Translations under genes and position numbers: made by a program | Shown here: positions 47,216 through 59,206 of the stretch, piece after piece | Layout: every line of letters starts with the position of its first letter | Numbering within the stretch: position 1 is the first letter of the stretch | Source: Mesostigma viride | Taxonomy: Eukaryota > Streptophyta > Mesostigmatophyceae > Mesostigmatales > Mesostigmataceae | Direction: 5' to 3' | DNA: 64,000 nt | NCBI GenBank assembly: GCA_009746045.1 | Contig: RPFO01000213.1 | Location: 5,780,927-5,844,926 of the forward strand | The notes under the pieces: generated by a model | Seen by the model: the letters and a program-made list of their open reading frames with translations, nothing else | Database searches by the model: none | Told to the model about the DNA's origin: nothing

Positions 47216-47640
47216 CACACATGTACATGACAAAAAATGCTAGGCCTCAGCTGGTGTAGTGCCTGTAGTAGGCGGGCATGTACAAGGCCACTGTATAACT
47301 ATTCTACACTACTGCTGCTGTATTCCCCTAGGCTGGGGCTTCTGGAGTCGCTGGGGCCGCGGTGGTCGAGGGGGTCGCGTGCCAGGGCTTGTGGCCGACG
47401 TAGATCGATGGCCGCCCCCTTCCAGTACACCGGCTGCCCCGCCTTGGTCTGCCGGAGCTGGAGGTAGGTGGGCCATAGCTCCCGTCGCCGTTGTTGCTGC
47501 GCCAGGGTCAAGTCGTCGTAAAGGGTGAAGAGAGTCTTCTCAAGCCGCTTGCGGCGTCTGAGAGAAGAAATCTTGTCCGCCGGGTTCTTAAAGGTGAGAA
47601 GGAGCGGGGGCGCCCCTGCCTTAAACTGTACATAAACTGT
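47216..47640 (-). mobile_element. LINE ORF1 C-terminal fragment
   Basis: The minus strand matches the C-terminal third of the ORF1 at 34828-36217 (TLAQQQRRREL, VYWKGAAIDLRRPQALARDP). It abuts an RT C-terminus (47215) with the intervening RT absent, so this is an internally deleted element. The junction contains ataggcacacatgtacatga, also seen beside copy B. Confidence 0.8.
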
Positions 47641-48026
47641 TGTCTCCTTGGTACAAACCAGTTGTTGGCCGACCTAGCTTGTGGTCCGAGCCCAGTTTGA
47701 ACACCACATTTCCTCCCTCTCTCTTGCTTGGACTGCTATGCCGGACAAGGAGAGGTGGCACCATGTGAGACCATTGTCTAGGCCGGCCCACACGCCAGCC
47801 CCTGTGGCAAGCCCCCCGCCCCCCCCCCAGGAGGAAGGGGCACTTTGCTGAGTATCTTCAATAAGCAGCTATAGGATTTTGGGAGCTTAGCTTAGCTTGT
47901 AGATTAGAATGGCTTATAGTTTTCACGGCTCCGCTCCCCCCCACCCACCAGCAATGGAATAGTGAATACGTGCTACATGATCTTCCAACGGAGTCATCTT
48001 GTAATTTTTTATTTTATTTTTTTTAA
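47641..48026 (+). mobile_element. LINE 3' end fragment (plus strand)
   Basis: Plus-strand remnants of the RT C-terminus (frame scraps of LAWTAMPDKERWHHV and TPAPVASPPP) lead to a 3' UTR, the hairpin pair at 47967-47998 and a T/A-rich tail. The second stem reads CTTC-CAAC-GGAG, which keeps pairing through a G-T wobble. Confidence 0.75.
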
Positions 48027-48599
48027 TGCCTTAGTTCATTAGAGCATGTGCATCAAAGTAAAAGATTGTCTCGTATGCAACACTTCGGCAATGGTACAAA
48101 CTATCAGACATTCAACTTATATTCCTTCTCTCCTTATACACAAGGCCGACGACGGAGGACACACATGCGCAGCCACCAGCTCGAAATCGTGGTGTTCATA
48201 CGGGCCGGACTTACATGCATGACCACCTTGGCCATAAACTAGGTTCACCGTGCAGAAACAAGGCTGCAGCATTCAAGATGCTACATCTATGGAAGGGGGC
48301 ACGTCCATCGAGTCGAATTTGTGGTTCAAACCTTTTTCCATATCTGTGCGCATTACTGACACAGCTTAGGAGCCCATGGCATCCGCGTTGTCATGCATGT
48401 ACAAGCGTTAGTTTAGAGTGGTGTCAATGCAATTACCCCGCATTCACGAACTACATGACCACTCCCATGACGTGACCACAAACATTCTTTCAATGAGCCC
48501 AGGAGACACATGGGCGGCTAACACTTGAGCCAACGACGCAGCTCTCGAGTAGAACCAAACTTGACCGAGCCAAGAGACGACAAACATGGTCAAGGACGG
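48027..48599. other. Intergenic, 3' side of FKBP gene
   Basis: Probably includes the 3' UTR of the minus-strand FKBP gene. No other feature recognised. Confidence 0.4.
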
Positions 48600-51500
48600 T
48601 TAACTAGGAGATACGGAGACGCGCTCCAGCGCCACGTCGTACTCTAGCGTGCTGCCACGTGGCAGTATCCTCCCTGGCCCAAGCGCTGCCTCCTCGTCGC
48701 CAAATGCGAGCGAGGGCGGGACGACCACCTTGCGCAGGCCGCCCTGGCGCATCGACTGGAGCGCTTCAAGCAGCCCGCGCGTGACGGGCCCGCGTGGCGC
48801 GCTACCGAACACAAACGCGGCGCGTCGGGCCTCTTCGATGACGACGCCGTTTGCGATCAAGGTGTACTGCGCACATTGAAGGAGCGCATGCCAAGTTGGT
48901 TGCAGTTTGTACAATGTTAAAAAATAAGTGACAGCACTTACACCACGCGTCTCAGATACAAAAGGTGATGTCCTATACACATACAAAAAAGCTTTAGCAT
49001 GGTTCAGGCTGGCACATAGGAATAGACGACGTGGGCCATCAGTGGCGAACAGCTGTCCTGCTAAAGCGAAAAAGGCCCTACATATCGAGAATGAAGACAA
49101 GCAATTTTGTTATTGGATAACTGCTACAATGAGATGGTGATACTACTATAAAAACAAGATGGTGGTATCGACCACAAGATGGTGGTATCTACTACAATAA
49201 GATGTTAGTATCGACATCTAATTAATACTACCATGTAGTACCAGTATTCCACATGCGCTGGACCGTGGCCGATTAAGCCACATAGCTTTCTAGCAGCAAG
49301 GCTAAGAAAAGGAAATAGGTTGGGTGGGTGGGTGGATCACATCCCACTTTGGGAACAAGCCAAACCTTCTCTGCTCTATGTCTGTATACTATGTGTTCTA
49401 TTTATGTACTAATATACCTAATATATATGGAGACAATAATTTACTAATAAACTATTATACACCACTTTGAGAACAAGCCAAACCTTCTCTGCTCTATTTA
49501 TATAGTATGTGTTCATACCAGCCCAGTGGACGGCACAGCGGCGTCAAGTGCCACGAGTGCACAGTACTGAGGCTGTTTACCAAACGCAGGCCCATCCACC
49601 TGCCCTCCTGCCCACCTGCCCGCCTGCCTGCCCGCCCGCCGGCCTGCCTGCCCGCCATGTACATGTGCATGAAGCCACGTGGCACCCGCACGAGGATCTA
49701 AAGGGTGAAATGCCAGCACCACACGAACGCAAATCCTCCAGCACCCGCACCAACATGCGAGCACCTGCCCACCCACAACAAAGCGGGTTGGATTTTGAAA
49801 ATGTTGCACCCACATACCTTGATGCCCACCAGGTCGCCAGGCTACCTTAAAACAAATGCCAGGCTATCTTACTATAAAGGTTACCTTGATGCCGACCAGG
49901 TCGCCAGGCTACCTTACTATAAAGGTTACCTTGATGCCGACCAGGTCGCCAGGCTACCTTACTATAAAGGTTACCTTGATGCCGACCAGGTCGCCAGGCT
50001 ACCTTACTATAAAGGTTACCTTGATGCCGACCAGGTCCCCAGGCTACCTTACTATAAAGGTTACCTTGATGCCGACCAGGTCGCCAGGCTACCCTACTAT
50101 AAAGGTTACCTTGATGCCGACCAGGTCGCCCCGCTGCGGGTACTCCCCCCCCCCGATCTTAACATCGGTGTAGCGCAGACCGCTGGCCGTGACCACCTCC
50201 TTCTGCTGGCCTGCGTCACGCGTGTTGCTCTCCACGTTGGCGACCTCCAGCCGCGTCTTGACCTGCAGGGCAGGAGGCAGCGTTCGGTTGGTCGGTCGGT
50301 CGGTTGGTCGGTCGGCCGGTCGGTCGGTCGGTCGGTCGGTCGGTCGGTCGGTCGGTCGGTCGGTCGGTCGGTCGGTCGGTCGGTCGGTCGGTCGGTCGGT
50401 CGGTCGGTCGGTCGGTCGGTCGGTCGGTCGGTCGGTCGGTCGGTCGGTCGGTCGGTCGGTCGGTCGGTCGGTCGGTCGGTCGGTCGGTCGGTCGGTCGGT
50501 CGGTCGGTCGGTCGGTCGGTCGGTCGGTCGGTCGGTCGGTCGGTGGGTCGGTCGGTCGGTCGGTGGGTCGGTCGGTCGGTCGGTCGGGCGGGCGGGCGGT
50601 CAGTTGGGTAAGCGCACACAGCTGGGTCAGCACCCAACGCCTAGCTAGCACCCAATACACGCATGTTTTTGTGTGGTGCTTGGCGTGATAGGCGTGAGCA
50701 TGGTGATATGTGTGACGGACCGATACCAGTGATTACATCGCCTTGCACCGATGACAGTGGAATCCTCATGCATACGGACAAGGGATAGAAACTACCCGAA
50801 CGAGGCCAGAGCTACACAACATGCTGGCAACGCATAACCACTGTCTCGCTCTGAATTCAACATGTTAACAAATGTTTTTAGCCATCCAAGGCTACACATT
50901 TCCATTCGTCAAGAACGACTTGATGAACGCGGATAAGATAACAGCAGGGTCGAGCTACCGTGGTCCGGGTTATTCCAGATTTCTGGCCTGCGCTGGTTGT
51001 CTGACTGACACTTCCAGTGGCAATTATGGCACATGATGGCACTGCACAGGTCGAGTGCCACAATTTGCGTGCTGCCAGGGTGCCCACAATTTGCGGATGG
51101 TAGCACTCTACACACAGGAGGTTGGGTTATCTGCCACACATGAGCGCCGGTTATTACGCAGTCGACGCCTTAGTATCACGCCAGAACTGAGAGGTGAATG
51201 GCACCCTATTTGCGATGTCATGGGCCACATGCCGATAGCTGCCGATGCATATCATGCGAAACCGTCCTTCCTAGTAAAGTGATCCACAAGCTTGCTGTCG
51301 GCTAAAAAATGAAGTAAGGGGAGTTGTGTTTTTCCCAGACATACAGATAGATATGTACAGTATGGTATCGATGTACAGTGGTGCATGGTCCTGGCCATGG
51401 GCAAGAAGTGCTGGTGGACGGTATCCTTCGAGTGCGACAAAAAGGCAGGTCACACCCTAGCAGTGCAGGTACCATCCACGGTTAGACCACGTAGCTACAA

Positions 51501-51978
51501 GCCCTCAGATGACCTCAAAACGCTTGGGATATGACAGCTGGTATAAATCAACACTGGAAAAAGACAGGGAGCACTGGACGGCTTCTCTATCCTCCGTGGC
51601 ACCCACCTGCTCTGAGATGACCCCAAACGCCAGGAAGCCGACCCATGCCAGCCCGCCCGCGATCCCGAACCGCCGCGTGAGCGCGCTGGAGATCGGGTCC
51701 GTTGAGCTCGCAGGTAGCCGCGCTGACTTGGCGCGTGGAGATTGTGGCAGGACCGGGTCGGTGTCCTTAGTGCTGTCGGTAGCAGCCGGAGGATTCTCGG
51801 GGCTCTCGGCGCTGCATCGAGCGCCTTTCCATCGCCGCGCTGGCAAAATCACCCGGTGGTTCGACTTGGCGATAAAGCAAGGGGCAGGCGAGCGGGCGGT
51901 TGTAATGCCTGTGGTGGCTGTGGCGATGCTTATGTGCAGGGAGACAGGAGCCGACCTGGTCGCGTTGCAGCTCGCCAT
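48600..51978 (-). CDS. Plastid FKBP-type peptidyl-prolyl isomerase, FKBP17-like
   Basis: Exons 51607-51978, 50110-50262 and 48600-48866 (minus) join in phase to 263 residues. Residues 1 to about 95 are Ser/Thr/Ala/Arg-rich, as in a chloroplast transit peptide. A hydrophobic stretch follows (FGIAGGLAWVGFLAFGVISE), then VKTRLEVANVE. The FKBP domain runs from VVTASGLRYTDVKIGGGE through GDLVGIKYTLIANG and LRKVVVPPSLAFGDEEA to LEYDVALERVSVSPS. The order and the block after ISEQ resemble plant FKBP17 proteins of the thylakoid/plastid, several of which have weak active sites. The aromatic pocket here is only partly conserved, so catalysis is uncertain. Intron 2 holds a 45-base array that copies the exon 2 donor; intron 1 holds a long GGTC microsatellite. 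Confidence 0.85.
49837..50130. repeat. 45-base tandem array containing exon end plus 5' splice site
   Basis: Six units at exact 45-base spacing (ttacc at 49881, 49926, 49971, 50016, 50061, 50106), plus a decayed unit near 49814. On the minus strand each unit reads as the last ~20 bases of FKBP exon 2 followed by the donor (ATCAAG|GTAACC) and intron start. The copy at 50106-50130 is the real exon end. Confidence 0.93.
50282..50600. repeat. GGTC microsatellite, about 75 units
   Basis: Near-perfect (GGTC) run with a few G/T interruptions at the right end, inside intron 1 of the FKBP gene. All six frames partly open, producing false ORFs. Confidence 0.97.
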
Positions 51979-52863
51979 GGAAGCTGATAGCAATAACCGA
52001 AAGGTCACGAAGTGCGCAGTCAGGGGAGCAGAACACGTGCAAGAAAGTCACACGTCCCACAAGGTATTAGTGCGCCAGGCTGTGACGTGGCAGAAAGAGG
52101 GGATGAGTTATCGATCCGTGATAGCATTGGTTCCACCACCGTCTTTCCCTCAGCAATGCCCTTGCATTCGACGAGCTCGCTTCGAGGTAAGAAAATTCCC
52201 AAACCACAAACAACTAGATTCGCACGCGGGTTACGCTGAAAATGCAGCAAAAGAAGTGGTCCGTGGCACATAAAAGGGACAGGATTACGCTAACAAGAAA
52301 CGAAAGGCAAGTAATATCCTATGCAATACAATGACAGCGACTAGGCTATTTATTATGGCCAGGAAGGGAGTTGCGGAGGCCGTCAATTTGGCTGCAATAA
52401 TCAATTCACTACCTGAGCTAATGAGAGGCAGCTAGGGATCTACGTGGCAATATACCGCATAGAACCTTCGTACGAAGCTGTACCTTCCGCAAACTCCTCT
52501 CGTTGGCTGCTGCTCGCGGGAAAGAATGCTGTGCTCTCGACCTCGACAAGTCCCGCAGCAGCTTCGCATAAAGTGTGCTCTTCAAGTCCTAGGTGGCAGC
52601 CATTAACTTTTGGCAAATATGACGTCTATTTATTAGGATGGCAACTTGGTAACAGATTGCGCACCCGAGACCCCGTCCATGCAGGATGACACTTTTTGGC
52701 GGGGATGAGATTCCGACCGATTCCTAATCGGTTCCGGATAGAGATTTTTTTGTAGCGTTAGTTGGCTGCCAACGATTCTTTGTGCCTGATTCTCGCCATC
52801 GTACACGAGGCAGTGCGCGCGTGGTGGCCCTTGCAGCGCCGCGTTGGCTCGTGGTGAGCGCCC
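51979..52863. promoter_or_regulatory. Divergent region between FKBP17-like and P5CS genes
   Basis: 885 bases between two divergent ATGs. It should hold both promoters and 5' UTRs. No certain core element could be named. Confidence 0.4.
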
Positions 52864-55800
52864 ATGGCTTCGTTGGCTCGTGTGTTACGCTGGTGGCGAG
52901 TGGCGACTGCTGCTGACGCGGGCACTAGCCATTTTTCGCTCATAAAAGCAACTGGGCGCAGGAGACGGTACGAACGAGTGTCCGTGCTGGGCAGCCCAAG
53001 CATTCTTGGGCAGTTCACGGGTGAATTGAAAATGGCCCCCCATCCATCGCGCGAGTTCGTGCGAAATGTGAAACGCGTTGTTGTTAAGGCAAGTCAAACG
53101 GAATTTTTTGATGCCATCTTGCGGTAGGTGGTGGAGCGGCAAATAATATCGAGTATGCAACGTAAACTGGGATTCCAGCCTCCATTTTACTTATCGCGGC
53201 GTTAAATGGCATCCTTCACTGGTCTGAACATCAATGCAGGTCGGAACAGCTGTGGCCACGAGGGAGCAAGATGGCCGGATTTCTGTTGGGCGGATTGGAT
53301 ACATCATCGAGCAGGTTCGTTTAGTTTCTGTTTACTTAGAATGCTCTTACATTTCTTGTGCTTGATTCCAAGATTCAAACCCAATAGGGAAGGAGACATC
53401 CAAAACGCCAATGAGGGATGGTTGTTCTGTATGAAGTCCATGCTTAGTTTGCATAGGAAATGGGAGGTACTGAGGGCATTCCAAATCTAGTAATGTACAA
53501 GCTGTTCGGACAGTATCAGATTATATGCTACCGTCCCGGAGGAGAAGGAAGGTGGGGGTTGGAGGGGTGGAGGGGTGGTGCTATGAACGAGCATTCCGGG
53601 TTTGTGAACTATCGATATAGGACATCTTGTTTTCCTGAAATGGCGAACCGAAATTGCGCGGTGAGGGCAAGGAGTTAACTGCTCTATCGTCACCGATTTC
53701 GCTTGCAGGATTTGTGGGCATCGGGAATGGAAACCCCATTTATATATTGGCATGATGGTACGCAGTCAATCATTCCTCCTTTTTCTAATCAGGCTTTCAT
53801 GGATGAACACAATCCTAGTGTATGCTCTGGTATGCTTGCTATTTTGTAAACTCCCTGGGCAAGCCCGTACGCCTAAAGCAAGCATGCACTGCTGAATTGT
53901 ATTTGCCTGTTTCCAGGTATTTTCTGGTTGTTTTGAAAATACCAAGGTCTAAGCCGCTAGGAATTGGTAGTTACTCACATAGCGTGTGCCAATAGTGGAG
54001 GTGTTTAGTGCAGAATTTGCATGGGATACTTGCCCTGTTTGATCATATAAAGCAGATAATATAAGTAGCAGATATGATATATATACATTTCCTTGCAAGA
54101 ATTCGTCACGGATGTTGTCATTCCAACCAAGCCTTGAAATTGGGGTCAAGGGGTTGCTGATAGCAGGTTAGAACCAGGGAGAATGACCTGGCTGAGTGGA
54201 GTTGTAATGGCATGGAGTTTCTGACTGTGGGGGGCCGGTGGTAGAGGTAGATAGTTATACCTTGGATGGGCATTACCTTGCCTGATTGCTGTCTCCCATC
54301 CCCCCTTGCACAGCGCGGCCGGCGTCCGTCTCCATCCCTTGTCTCATGTCGTTGCATTGTGTTGCCTCCCATCGCGCTGCACTGTCTTGGGTATCTCGGT
54401 TTCACCCCTCGCACTTGTTTTGCCTTGCACGGCGCCATACTTCTCTCCAAATTTCTGGTTGTCTCATTGATAGCTGTAGTTATAGTTTGTGTGTGTAGTC
54501 CCGGTTTCGTCGCGCTTTCCCTTGTCACTATCGTCGCACTGCATTGTGTGCACATTCATTGCGCTTGTCCTCTCTTGCGTCGTGCTGCGTTGCGGGCGCG
54601 GGCACCGTTCTTTTCCCCCCTTGCAGTGATCCTTTTATTGCATGGCGCCTCATCGCGCTGCCTAATGCCTTGCGTGCATGGGCATGGGCTCCCTCTTGTG
54701 TTTCGTTTCATTGCTTTGCGTGCGTCGCCATCGTCCCTGTTGCGTTGCGTGTGTCGGCACCAGATTGAGGCTATCTGCGCCAGTGGCCGCGAGGTCATCC
54801 TCGTCACCTCGGGCGCCGTGGGTGTCGGGCGCCAGCGGCTGCGCACATCGGTGCTCATGAAGAGCAGGTGGGTGGGCGCTGCGGGGGTGTGCACTGTGTC
54901 GCCACAGTCAGAACAGAACTGGGAAGGGGGAGGTGCGGGTTGGGAGGGAAGGGGCCGGGGGGGGGAGGGGAGTGATACATGATCATCGCACTTTTGAGGG
55001 GAGGGATGGGTGATCCTGAAGCCTGTGCAAACTTACTAACTTGGAAACCTCGCGAAAGCCTCGGAAGACAGCCACTTCCACGTGTACCTCCCGCTTCCTG
55101 AAAGGCAGTGATCTCGACTTCATACCCGCACGGTTGGTGGTGGGATGGGAGGCGGGGCCAGGGTGCGATAGGCAAGGACCCCCACGTTCGGCTTGGTGTG
55201 GACACAGTCGCACGGTCGGCTTGGTGTGGTTGAGGCCGGTTTGCGTCTGGGAATGGAACGATGGAGAGTTGCATACGGTGGCGATTCCTTTCGCACCCCT
55301 GGCCATAGCAACATTCCCCTCTTGGCGATCGATGGTTGTCCAATCAATGCTTGCATCGCCAACTTTGTGTTGCCAAAGAGACACACGATCATGCATCGTC
55401 ATGCCTGCGCTGCTGGCGTGCCCCTCTCGTTCCCCGTAGACGTGCGTGGCAAAGCCCTCTCGTTCCCCGTAGGCGTGCGTGGCACAGTCCTCTTGTTCCC
55501 TGTAGTCTCGTGCTCGTGGTGCTGGGGTTGGATTGTGCAAGTGGAGCGTGCAAATCGGGAATATGCCGTGCCACCCTGTATTCTCCTCTGCACGGTGAAA
55601 CGTGCAGCCGGTCCCGTGCTGGTACTGCCCACAGTAAAGGCCGGAGGTAGTAGGAAAGATGGTGGTCCCCACAAATGGATATCCAAGATTTATCATGGTT
55701 ATTATAATGATTATTTGTAGAATCATGATTATTACTAGTAATATCAACTTGTCTGTGCCCTTTGCCCACTGTCGCACCGCGCAGCATGCAAGACCTGAAG

Positions 55801-58800
55801 AAGAAGGGCCACGTGACGGAAGCGGACGGCAAGTGCGCCGCCGCTGTCGGGCAGAGCGGCCTCATGTCGCTGTATGAGATGATGAGCAGCCAGGTAAGGC
55901 TGGCGGCTCACCACGCTGATGATGGGGTAGTGTGGGCGCAACATTACGAGGGGCTGTGGGCTGTGATGGTAGCAATGGGCCGAGCAGTCCCTTTTCGCTG
56001 TACGAGGTGATTAGCGACCCGGTAGGGTGGGAGTTTATGTCTGAAGCGAAGCTGCTCCTCTCACCTTGTCTTCTCTCGCAGTCTCCCGTGCTCGCGGCGC
56101 CATAAGGGACAGACCTACCCGTGGCTCCCTCCCAAATTTTGCCCTATGCCGTACTTCTTCTTGTTTTATTTCTGGTTTTCTCTCCCACCTCCCTCTGCAC
56201 AATTGTTAGTTTTCCTGTGTGCCGCGGCGGGACCTGCAAGTCACCTTCCCTCGACACGTTCTCCCTGTGCCTTACTTGCTCTGCCTTGCTTCCTTTTTTC
56301 TCCCCTCGCTTGTCTCTTCCCCGTATTCATACGTTATCTCCCTATAGTGGGGGATGCCGCAGCTGGACCTACGCGTCACCTCCCTAACACATCCTCTCCG
56401 TTTCTTGCTTCCTTTTCCCCCTAATTCTTTCTTCCCTTTATTTATGAATCACCCTACACTCGGGGGCGCCGCAGCTGGACGTCCAAGTCGCCCAGTTGCT
56501 GGTGACGGACGCGGACTTCCAGAATAAGGCGTTCCGCGATCAGCTCAAGACAACGGTGAGGCTTTGCTGGGCGGTGCCATCCAGCCACCTTGACATGGAG
56601 TCCAACATGTGGATGCATGTGTCTATCGTATGGTCTGTTGACCTTGTCATGGAATCCTTTGGTTAGACCTGGTTAGACTAGAATCCCACCACCTCGTTGG
56701 AACCCTTCCCAAGCACGTATGTGCACCTGGGATTTGGGTGCCAGCCGCTGGCACGTGTGGGCCCCACTTGTAGCTCGTGGCTTTGCGGCCTTGATGTCGT
56801 GTGCGTACCCGTCCAGGCGTGGGTAATGCTGGCATTTCACCGTGACAGTAATGTTGCTACTGTCGCCGCCATGCACATTAACACTGTAGTAGCTGTCTGT
56901 GTCAAGACTGTAGTAGCAATACACAGTGTTTCGATTAGTGGCGTTTGCTCGCCAAATGTGGCGGTGTAGCGCCAGTTTTAGCAAATTGTGGCGATATCAC
57001 CCCCAGATGACACTTCCCAAGAAGCCGCAAAGTGGCGGTGATGTGCTACCTGGCAGTCGCTGGTCGCCACATAATGGCTGCGTTGAATCCAAAGCTACTA
57101 CCAAGTGACGCCACACTTGGCCGAGTCAACATAAGTGTCAGCCGGCTCTCCGCCGCAAGTCTCCCAAGTAGTAGTACTACTAGTAGCTTCCGCCAGTCAA
57201 CGATGGCCCAGTGGCCCGTGGCTGTCGACTCGAGTGCGTTTGTCGCCTGATGTCCCTTAGCTGACTGCCCAGTAAGCGCCGCGTCAGGACGTAGTGTACT
57301 TGAAGATTCTGCGCTCGGGAGTCAGTCAATGGGAAGGCCGCCCGCCAGTGGCAGGTGACAGGTTTAGAAGGGAGCATTGTGTGACCAGGGAAGCCAGTTG
57401 ACTCGCCCGCCCGCCAGTCGCCACATGTGGCCGTGCCTAGCCCAATTTTATTGGCTAAAATCCACACATTGGCTGAGCCAAAGCTAGTTTCCGTAGTTTC
57501 AATATACCTCGAGGCGCTTAGTGCAAAAACCTTAATCGCATCACTGGCGATGTGTGCTTATACTGTAGTAGCCGTGCGTATTACTACCGCAGCAACTTTG
57601 CGTGTTAATGGCATAGTAGCCATGCATGCGTGTTAATACCATGCCCGTGCGTGGCTGGCAGCAGATCAAGGACATGCTGGCACACGGCACGCTTCCGGAT
57701 GTCAGCGAGAATCATCAGTCTACTTCTGACACTGAAAATGAAGCATGACTTGAACATGGTGATATTGTGTGCGTATGCGCGGTGCCTGGGTGGGACCATG
57801 GATCCATTCGTCAATCCATTCGCCCCTTCCATGTGTCAATCCATTGGCCCCTTCCATTCGTCGATCCATTCGCCCCTTCCATTCGTCGATCCATTCGTCG
57901 ATCCATTCGTCACTGTGTGTTGGCAGATGAAGGACCTGCTCGCGTACGGCGTGCTGCCCGTCGTCAACGAGAACGACGCCATCTCCGTGCGCACCGCGCC
58001 CTACAAGGACTCTGGTGGCATCTTCTGGGACAATGACAGGCGAGTGGTCGCCCGCTTGGCTTTCAACATCCATATGAGACCATTCTCTCAACGTGAGGCT
58101 GTCAAAAGTATCACAAGCTCTAAACATCTTGGCCTTGCGAAGCACTAGTTCGGTGTCAATTTTCATCCGTTGTCTCCTTCGTTGCCCCGTTACGTTAATT
58201 CGTTTAATAGCATCCACGGCTATTGCCTGGGGCCAGAGCATGCAATCCCTTCCAAATCAAATGTTGGCTACACCATCAGCCATTGTAAGTCATTGTTATA
58301 ATATTGTATTTCCTGCGCCCACGGCGACGGGGACCCCCTTGGTCCCTCAGCTCCCCCTCCTGATCCCACACTCAACGTGGACAGGTACACCCTGACTTGA
58401 TTCTACTTTAGAGCATAAACCCAGTATGCTTGTAAGCCACGTTCCTGGAATTTCTCACATATCTCGTGTTCCAGATGTCCCAGGAGTTTGACTCATACAA
58501 GTATGAGACATGTGCCAGTCAATGTCCAAAGCATTTGTTTGGTATTGTAAGACATGATGGACAATCTAGCCTTTGCCAGTCCTTTTCCCACACGGCACGT
58601 GCGGGGATCTGCCAACGCATTTTTAATAGCTCAGCGGGACGCTCCCATTCCCTTTGGAGTTACGAGAAATGCGACAGCAAGCTTGCCGCCTCCCTGCACA
58701 TGGCCCCGTGTGGCACTCCTTGCCGATGCGGGGAGCAACCTTGTGCACGGAAATTATTCGTCTTATCCGTCGGGGAGGCAACAGGTGTTTCCCGTACCCC

Positions 58801-59122
58801 ACGCCAGGCCCGTCTCTCAATCACCTTTGTCACCTAAATCACCTTGATAATCCTTTTCTGCTTTCTCGCCCTTGTTTCATCTAGCCCTCACCCCTTTGTA
58901 TTTCCTCGCTACTGGTCTCTCTGTTGAGCACTTACCCTCTGTCTTGCCTTCTCCCCTCACCACTCCCCCCGCTCCCTTCTCGTTGTTCTGGCATTCCATG
59001 CAACCAAACGATGCCAGCGTGGCCCTGGCATGCACACCCTCTTCGTGTCCCATGTGCGTGTGCTATTTGCCTCATGGTGCCCTTACTGTCCCGTGTGTGC
59101 CCGTGTGTGTGTGTGTGTGTGC

Positions 59123-59206
<84 letters not shown>

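Noticed and set aside
49837-50130. CRISPR-like array of regular repeats
   Set aside because: The 45-base units are contiguous with no unique spacers, and they copy an exon-intron junction of a eukaryotic gene.
50089-50688. Long repetitive ORFs on both strands over the GGTC run (Arg-Ser-Val-Gly or Thr-Asp-Arg-Pro repeats)
   Set aside because: They are produced by the tetranucleotide repeat, which is open in several frames; the region is an intron of the FKBP gene.
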